A stretch of 64,000 nt of DNA from contig NZ_JBKQWU010000001.1 of assembly GCF_047275745.1 (NCBI RefSeq), forward strand, positions 1 through 64,000, read 5' to 3'. Source of the stretch: Amaricoccus sp047275745. Its GTDB lineage: Bacteria > Pseudomonadota > Alphaproteobacteria > Rhodobacterales > Rhodobacteraceae. Below the pieces are notes generated by a model. The model was given only the letters and a program-made list of their open reading frames with translations. It had not been told where the DNA came from and did no database searches. Each line of letters begins with the position of its first letter. Position 1 is the stretch's first letter. Shown here piece by piece: positions 59,204-64,000 of the stretch. The position numbers were made by a program, and so were the translations under genes.

Positions 59204-61201
59204 ATGTCGAATTCCGCCCATCCGGAGCGGTCATCGGATCGTTCGGCGGAGTCAGAGCCGAGCTGGGCCGAGCTTCTCGACCCGGCGGCGCTGGAACGCC
59301 GCCTGCGCGATGCCCGGGAACGCCGGGCGGAAGCGATTCGCGCCCGCAAGGAGCGCGCCGAACAGCCGACCGCCGAGGGCGACGGAAACGCGGCGCCGGT
59401 GCCGCCCCGACCCGCGCCGCGCGCCGTGGTCGTGCCCGGCGGCGAAAGCGATCCACCGAGCCGCCCTGGTCGCCCCGAATCGCTGGGACGCGAATCGCTG
59501 GGACCCGGCGCTGGGCCGTTGGCTCCGACACCCTCCAGCCGTCCCGGATCGACGCCGCCGCCAGCCGCTGGCGAGGGCGAGGCCGAACGGCCCGCGCCGC
59601 CCGCTTCGCGTGGGTTTCCCCCCGCCGCCGCGCTCGCGGCGCGACAGGCCGCCGCCGAGTCGACCTTAACGTCGGGCCGAGGGATGCCGCGCGGCGAGCC
59701 AGGCGCCGACGCACCTTCCTCGCGTCCGGGCTGGCCCCGGCCCGCCGCGACCACTCCTCCGGCTGGCCAGCTCCCCGACCGCGCGCCCCCCGCGACGCGC
59801 GAGGCGATCGATCCCGAGTCCCGGCCACGCCCGCCGGCGCGCAGCGGATGGATGCCACCGCGCCCGGCACCGACGCCGGCTCCGGAGCGCGAGACCGCGG
59901 CGTCGGCCAAATCGGAGGCGCGCGTTCCGGAAATCGAGCCGAACTCCGACGAGACACCCGCGCCGGCGCCTGCGAAACCGATCCGCCCCGTCAGCCTTGA
60001 GCCGCCGGTACCGCTGTTCGAGCCCGGGCAGGCTCAGGCGCGCTCGCGCGGCATGAGAGGGTTCTCGGCGATACTGCTCGCGATTTTCCTGATCGGCCTG
60101 CTCGGTGGCGGCGCCGCCGTGCTTTTCGCGCCCGCGTCGTTTCGCGCGCGGATCGCCGAGATGATCGCCCCGTCGGGTGGCGGGACGGACGAGGCGGGCA
60201 GCAACACCGGGACCAACCCCGGGACCAACGCGGGGGACGGCACGATCTCCGCCCGGCCGGTACCGGCGCCGCCCTCGCGCCAGAGCGCCGCGCTCCAGAA
60301 CGGCGCGGCGTCCGGAACGCCACCGGATGCGATGACCGACACGTCCGGCGCACCGTGGATCGGGCAGGATCAGCCAGCCGCGCCCGGTCTCTCGACGCCC
60401 GGTCTTTCCGCCTCCAGCCTGTCGGTGCCGCGCGCCGCCGAGCCGACGACCCTGGCCGCCGCCGATCCGTTCGGCGAGCTCGTCGCACCCGAGGCACCAG
60501 CTGCGATCGGGCCGTTGCGTCTCCCCGAACTCGCGCCGGATCAACAGGCCGACGAGGCGGTGGCGGCGCTTCCGCTGCCGCCCGCGGCCGGAGATACTCC
60601 GGTGGAAGCACCCACCCAGACCGCCGCGATCGAGCAGCCGGCTCCGGCCGCCGCGCCTGCGGAGACCGAGGCCGCCAGCACCGGGGCGCCAGAGGAAACG
60701 GCGGAGGGAATGGCGGTGGTCATGCCCGCCGCCCCGGCGCTCGCAACAGCGCGTATCTCGGTCAACTACCCGGCGTCGGCCGCGGGTATCGCCAACGAGA
60801 TCGCCGCCGCGCTGCGCGCGGCCGGAGCGGGCGCGGCCAATGCCGTGCCGGTCGGCTTCTCCGTGAGTTCAACCAACGTGCGCTATTACCACGCCCAGGA
60901 CCGCCCGGCGGCCGAGGCGCTGGCGGAACTCGCCAGCGGGGCCGGACCCGTGGAGACCCGCGATTTCACGAACTTCCGTCCGCAGCCCCTTCCGGGGATC
61001 GTCGAGATCTGGCTGAGCGGCGCTGGATCGTCCGGCGGCGCAACCGCCACCGTCCGGACGCCGGTCACGACGACGCGGACCACCGCGCGGCCCCCGGCAC
61101 CAACCGCTTCCGCGCGGGACCTCGAAGCCGAGGAAGTCGAGCGGATGCTGCTCAGCCGGGAGGTCGAACGCCTGCTGCGCCAGCAGGGCGGGACACCTTA
61201 G
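59204..61201 (+). CDS. Large bitopic Pro/Ala-rich protein of unknown function
   Basis: This encodes a 665-aa protein with one TM at about 286-308 (FSAILLAIFLIGLLGGGAAVLF). The N-terminal part has a charged helix (about 27-55, LERRLRDARERRAEAIRARK) and a long Pro/Arg/Glu-rich disordered region; the C-terminal part has a second disordered linker, then an alpha/beta domain at about 515-605 (ISVNYPASAAGIANEIAAAL to PLPGIVEIWLSG), then a C-terminal helix (EEVERMLLSREVERLL). The domain is loosely like a LytR-C or SPOR-type extracytoplasmic module. ATG at 59204 follows CGGGAG. Confidence 0.7.
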   Translation: MSNSAHPERSSDRSAESEPSWAELLDPAALERRLRDARERRAEAIRARKERAEQPTAEGDGNAAPVPPRPAPRAVVVPGGESDPPSRPGRPESLGRESLGPGAGPLAPTPSSRPGSTPPPAAGEGEAERPAPPASRGFPPAAALAARQAAAESTLTSGRGMPRGEPGADAPSSRPGWPRPAATTPPAGQLPDRAPPATREAIDPESRPRPPARSGWMPPRPAPTPAPERETAASAKSEARVPEIEPNSDETPAPAPAKPIRPVSLEPPVPLFEPGQAQARSRGMRGFSAILLAIFLIGLLGGGAAVLFAPASFRARIAEMIAPSGGGTDEAGSNTGTNPGTNAGDGTISARPVPAPPSRQSAALQNGAASGTPPDAMTDTSGAPWIGQDQPAAPGLSTPGLSASSLSVPRAAEPTTLAAADPFGELVAPEAPAAIGPLRLPELAPDQQADEAVAALPLPPAAGDTPVEAPTQTAAIEQPAPAAAPAETEAASTGAPEETAEGMAVVMPAAPALATARISVNYPASAAGIANEIAAALRAAGAGAANAVPVGFSVSSTNVRYYHAQDRPAAEALAELASGAGPVETRDFTNFRPQPLPGIVEIWLSGAGSSGGATATVRTPVTTTRTTARPPAPTASARDLEAEEVERMLLSREVERLLRQQGGTP

Positions 61202-61297
61202 CGGCTGGCGCCTCGGCTACTCGCATACCGAGGCGCTTCCCTCCCGCCACCACCTCCCGTAAGATTCGGGAGGGTCACCAGTCACCAGTATCGGCCG

Positions 61298-61639
61298 ATG
61301 AGGGCCAAGAGAACGATGCACCGACAAATTGGCATTCTGGTTTCCGCGATGATCCTCGGCGCACAGCTGGGCAGCCCCGCCGGGGCGGAGCAACCGTCGA
61401 CGACCCAACTGCGCGAGATCGCCTCGCTGCTTTCCTCCGACGACTACAACGGGCTCAGGATCTATCTGCGCGCGCATCCTGACCTGCTGGTCGAGGACAC
61501 GCGGCTTTCGGGGCTGCTGCGTGAGTTCCTGGAGGGCTCGAACTCCGCTGCGCGGGGACTCGACACTGACCTCAGCGACGCGCTGAATCGGTTCAGCGCC
61601 CAGAATTCCAACGATGGCGGAGGAGCGAGCCAATACTGA
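61298..61639 (+). CDS. Small secreted protein of unknown function
   Basis: This encodes a 113-aa protein (107 aa if the second ATG at 61316 is used). A signal peptide ends near GSPAGAEQ. The mature part is helical (TQLREIASLLSSDDYNGLRIYLRAHPDLL) with a low-complexity C-terminus. The TGA overlaps the ATG of the next gene by one base, so it is probably coupled to the glycosyltransferase-like genes. I recognise no family. Confidence 0.7.
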   Translation: MRAKRTMHRQIGILVSAMILGAQLGSPAGAEQPSTTQLREIASLLSSDDYNGLRIYLRAHPDLLVEDTRLSGLLREFLEGSNSAARGLDTDLSDALNRFSAQNSNDGGGASQY

Positions 61640-62832
61640 TGCCACCGGACGCGCCGATCGAGCTTCCCGCTGACCGCGCCTTCGAGGCCGCGGGCGGAAC
61701 GGTCGGCCTGGCGGCGAATGTCCCCGGCCCCGCCCTCCGGTCCTCGCGCCGGCGGCGGCGGGCCGAAATCGCGATTCTGGTCGATCCGCGCTTTCCCGGC
61801 GGCACGGCGGGCGCGGTCGCGGCGGAGATCGCCGCGCTGGCGCCACATGCCGCGATCGAGGTCCATGCGCTCAGGACCCGGATGTTCCGCGAACGCGGCA
61901 CCAACGCGAAGCTCGCGGCGGCGATCGAGGCGCATGGCCTGACACTCATCGAGGACGCGCCGGTGATCCGCGCCGAGACGATCGTCCTGCACAACCCATC
62001 GTGCCTCAAGCGCGACAGCGCGCTTCACCAGCGGCTGAGCTGTGCCCGGGCCTTCGTCGTCTGCCATGAGAACTTCCTGCGGCCCGGCGGCTCGGAAGGG
62101 TTCGACGTTGGCCATTGCCTCGGTCTGATCGACGCGGCGCTCGCCTGCGGCCTGCCGCTGCTGGCGCCGATCTCGCCCTGGAACCGCGACGGCGTGCTCG
62201 CCTGGCAGGCGCGCGCGGACGGGGCGCCGGGGGCGGACTGGCCCGTGACGCCGGTGGACTGGTTCAACGTCATCGATCTGCCCGTCCGCGCGCCCAGCGG
62301 CACGCCGCGCGACCGGCGCGGCCGCCACTCCCGTCCGGGGTTCGAGAAGTTCCCGCCGCTCGACCGGCTTCGGGCGCAGTTCCCGGCCGAGGCGGAGGCC
62401 TGCGTCATTCTCGGCGCCGACAATCTGATCGCCGATCCCGAATCGCCGCGCCACTGGCGCCTGCTGCCCTTCGGCGCGATGGAGCCGGCGCACTTCCTCG
62501 CCGAAATCGATTTCTTCGTCTATTTCACCAATCCGCTCTGGCAGGAGAGCTTCGGCCGGGTGATCGCCGAGGCGATCGCGGCGGGCAAGGTCGTCATCAC
62601 AGACCCCGTTACCGCCTCGGCCTTCGGCCCGGCCGTGGTCGCCGACGCCGAGAACGGCCAGAGCGGCAATCTTGCGCGAGTCATCGAGGGCTTCATCGCC
62701 GACCCCGCCGGCTATCAGGCCTTTGTCCGCGACGCGCAGGCCCGGCTTGCCCGGTTCCGGCCGGACGCCTTCGCCCGCCAGACGATGTCCCTGCTCGAAA
62801 CCTCCGGGGAGGTCACGCATGCTGCGCTGTGA
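61639..62832 (+). CDS. Glycosyltransferase-like protein (GT-B type)
   Basis: This encodes a 397-aa protein. The C-terminal half has FFVYFTNPLWQESFGRVIAEAIAAGKVVITD, with the EX7E spacing of retaining GT-B enzymes (family GT4-like), and the region after it binds the nucleotide sugar. An early VVCHENFLRPGGSEGFDVGH segment is distinctive. There is no TM or signal. Acceptor and donor are unknown. It overlaps the stop of the small secreted-protein gene and the start of the next gene by 14 nt. Confidence 0.78.
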   Translation: MPPDAPIELPADRAFEAAGGTVGLAANVPGPALRSSRRRRRAEIAILVDPRFPGGTAGAVAAEIAALAPHAAIEVHALRTRMFRERGTNAKLAAAIEAHGLTLIEDAPVIRAETIVLHNPSCLKRDSALHQRLSCARAFVVCHENFLRPGGSEGFDVGHCLGLIDAALACGLPLLAPISPWNRDGVLAWQARADGAPGADWPVTPVDWFNVIDLPVRAPSGTPRDRRGRHSRPGFEKFPPLDRLRAQFPAEAEACVILGADNLIADPESPRHWRLLPFGAMEPAHFLAEIDFFVYFTNPLWQESFGRVIAEAIAAGKVVITDPVTASAFGPAVVADAENGQSGNLARVIEGFIADPAGYQAFVRDAQARLARFRPDAFARQTMSLLETSGEVTHAAL

Positions 62833-64000
62833 GACCGCGAGCGCCGCGCCGCGCGACATCGAGGATCTGGCGGTCCTGGTCAGCCAGCTCGCCGCGCTCG
62901 GGATCGAAGCGCGCATCGACGCGCGCGGCATCCCCCAGGGTCTCGCCCGGAACGTGCAGTTCGACCTCGCCCCGTATCTGACCGACACGCGGCCGGCACC
63001 ATCGGACCAGTTCCTCGTCACCGCCGCGCAACGGGCGACCGACGCGGGGCTCGCGGGGCTCCGCCGGCTGGTCGGGACCGAGGAATGCCTGGCACATGCC
63101 TGCGGCGCCTTCCGTGACCGGCAGGCCCGGGTCGCCGCGCGGGCGAAACTCGGCTACGTGCTGGGCGCGGAACCCAAGATCATCAACCTCGCCGACCCCG
63201 GCGATCCGGGCTGGGAGGCCGGCTGCCCGGTGATCGGCGTCGCGCCCCGGCCCGCCGCCGATATTGGCCGGCCCCGGCTCCTGATCGTCGCGCCCGACCT
63301 CGCCGACCCGGCGGATGCGCGCGACCTCGCCGACCTCGCCATGTCCCGGCGGTTCGAGACCGCGATCCTGACCGACGGCAAGAGCAAGGAGGAATGGCGC
63401 GCGAGCCGCGGCGCGGAACTCAAGGTCTATCACTATGGCGAGGCCCTGCCGCTCGATCTCGCGGCGATCGCCGACATCTGCGTGCTCCGCGCGCCGCTCA
63501 GCGGCAATTACCGGCTGCGGAGCCTGGTCGCCAATCTCGCCGTCACGGGCGGTGTGCTCATCGATGCGACGGAAGGCCATGTGCTCGCCGCCCGCGAGCC
63601 CGCCTTCGTCCGCGCGCCCGTCCGCACCCCCGCGCTTCATGCCTTCCTCGCCGAGACCATCCTGCCCCGGCGCGAGACGCTCGGCGAAGCCACCCGCGCC
63701 TCGCGCCTCGCGGTCCAGGCCGATCCGGAGCCGATGCTGCGCATGCTCGGCCTGACCCGGCGCCCCCGCGATCCCGGCAAGCCGGTGACAGCCTTCATGC
63801 CGACGAATGGCGTCGGCCTCGGCCACGCCCAGCGCTGCGGTCTGATCGGGTCCGAGATGACCGCCACCCGCCCGGTCTTCGCCGCCTTCCCGAGCTGCCT
63901 GCGGCTCATAAAAAGCTACGGTTTCGACGTGATGCCGCTGATCGGGCGCAGCGACGTCCATGCCCAGACGCATGAGAACGACCTCGCGAACTACCTGAGG
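62819..64000 (+). CDS. Glycosyltransferase-like protein with MurG-like loop (partial, cut by window end)
   Basis: Reading from ATG at 62819 (GGGGAGG upstream) the frame is open for 394 codons to the last base of the window. The start overlaps the preceding gene by 14 nt. Near residue 330 it has AFMPTNGVGLGHAQRCGLIG, resembling the Gly-rich GxGHxxR loop of MurG/GT28-type enzymes, followed by AAFPSCLRLIKSYGFDVMPL. The first 300 residues have no motif I recognise. Its length and remaining domains are outside the window. Confidence 0.7.
   Translation, partial: MLRCETASAAPRDIEDLAVLVSQLAALGIEARIDARGIPQGLARNVQFDLAPYLTDTRPAPSDQFLVTAAQRATDAGLAGLRRLVGTEECLAHACGAFRDRQARVAARAKLGYVLGAEPKIINLADPGDPGWEAGCPVIGVAPRPAADIGRPRLLIVAPDLADPADARDLADLAMSRRFETAILTDGKSKEEWRASRGAELKVYHYGEALPLDLAAIADICVLRAPLSGNYRLRSLVANLAVTGGVLIDATEGHVLAAREPAFVRAPVRTPALHAFLAETILPRRETLGEATRASRLAVQADPEPMLRMLGLTRRPRDPGKPVTAFMPTNGVGLGHAQRCGLIGSEMTATRPVFAAFPSCLRLIKSYGFDVMPLIGRSDVHAQTHENDLANYLR

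Overview
The window is a 64 kb stretch of high-GC chromosome with almost continuous coding. The gene content and order indicate an alphaproteobacterium of the Rhodobacterales (Rhodobacteraceae/Roseobacteraceae type). The diagnostic blocks are: tldD divergent from ctaC-ctaB-(small CoxF-like gene)-ctaG-ctaE-SURF1-thrC-M16 peptidase-GNAT; ffh-chorismate mutase-rpsP-rimM-trmD-rplS-rpmE; SPOR-domain D-Ala-D-Ala carboxypeptidase divergent from phasin-clpS-rsmC-like-dapE; and topA-dprA near rnr. I do not name a genus. Many starts are GTG or TTG, and ATGA/GTGA stop-start overlaps are common.

Layout. 1-10060: end of rplA, then rplJ-rplL and rpoB-rpoC, closed by a strong intrinsic terminator. 10085-13243: an accessory cassette of a PepSY protein, an OmpR-type response regulator, a sensor kinase and a self-standing RTX calcium-binding protein, with CGTCAG-type repeats before the first and last genes. 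13327-17250: a hotdog dehydratase, a cupin, a Gre-factor-like protein, a small secreted Cys-motif protein and a periplasmic 5'-nucleotidase. 17455-20964: lysC and ptsP. 21001-27213: a YhbS-like GNAT, a flavin reductase-like protein, an FAD-linked 2-hydroxyacid dehydrogenase, a RimJ/RimL-type GNAT, an M16 peptidase and thrC. 27231-31628: the cytochrome c oxidase cluster, subunits II and III with assembly factors but without subunit I. 31806-40554: tldD, topA, dprA, a Tat-type metallo-hydrolase and rnr. 40576-42453: a 13-bp tandem repeat array, an altered histidine phosphatase, and a cobalamin riboswitch reading into cbtB-cbtA (cobalt import). 42674-48789: a MltB-type transglycosylase, zapE, an MFS transporter, a glyoxalase and a CgeB-like glycosyltransferase. 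49120-53584: the SRP/ribosome/tRNA modification operon. 53770-58945: carboxypeptidase, phasin, clpS, an rsmC-like gene and dapE. 59204-64000: a large bitopic Pro/Ala-rich protein, a small secreted protein and two overlapping glycosyltransferase-like genes, the last cut by the window end.

Most of the window is conserved core. The parts least explained by known biology are the PepSY/two-component/RTX cassette, the 59204-64000 envelope/glycosyltransferase cluster, the riboswitch locus with a phosphatase whose RHG motif is altered, and several short tandem repeats and repeated hairpins in intergenic spacers. I found no CRISPR array, insertion sequence, prophage, rRNA or tRNA gene.
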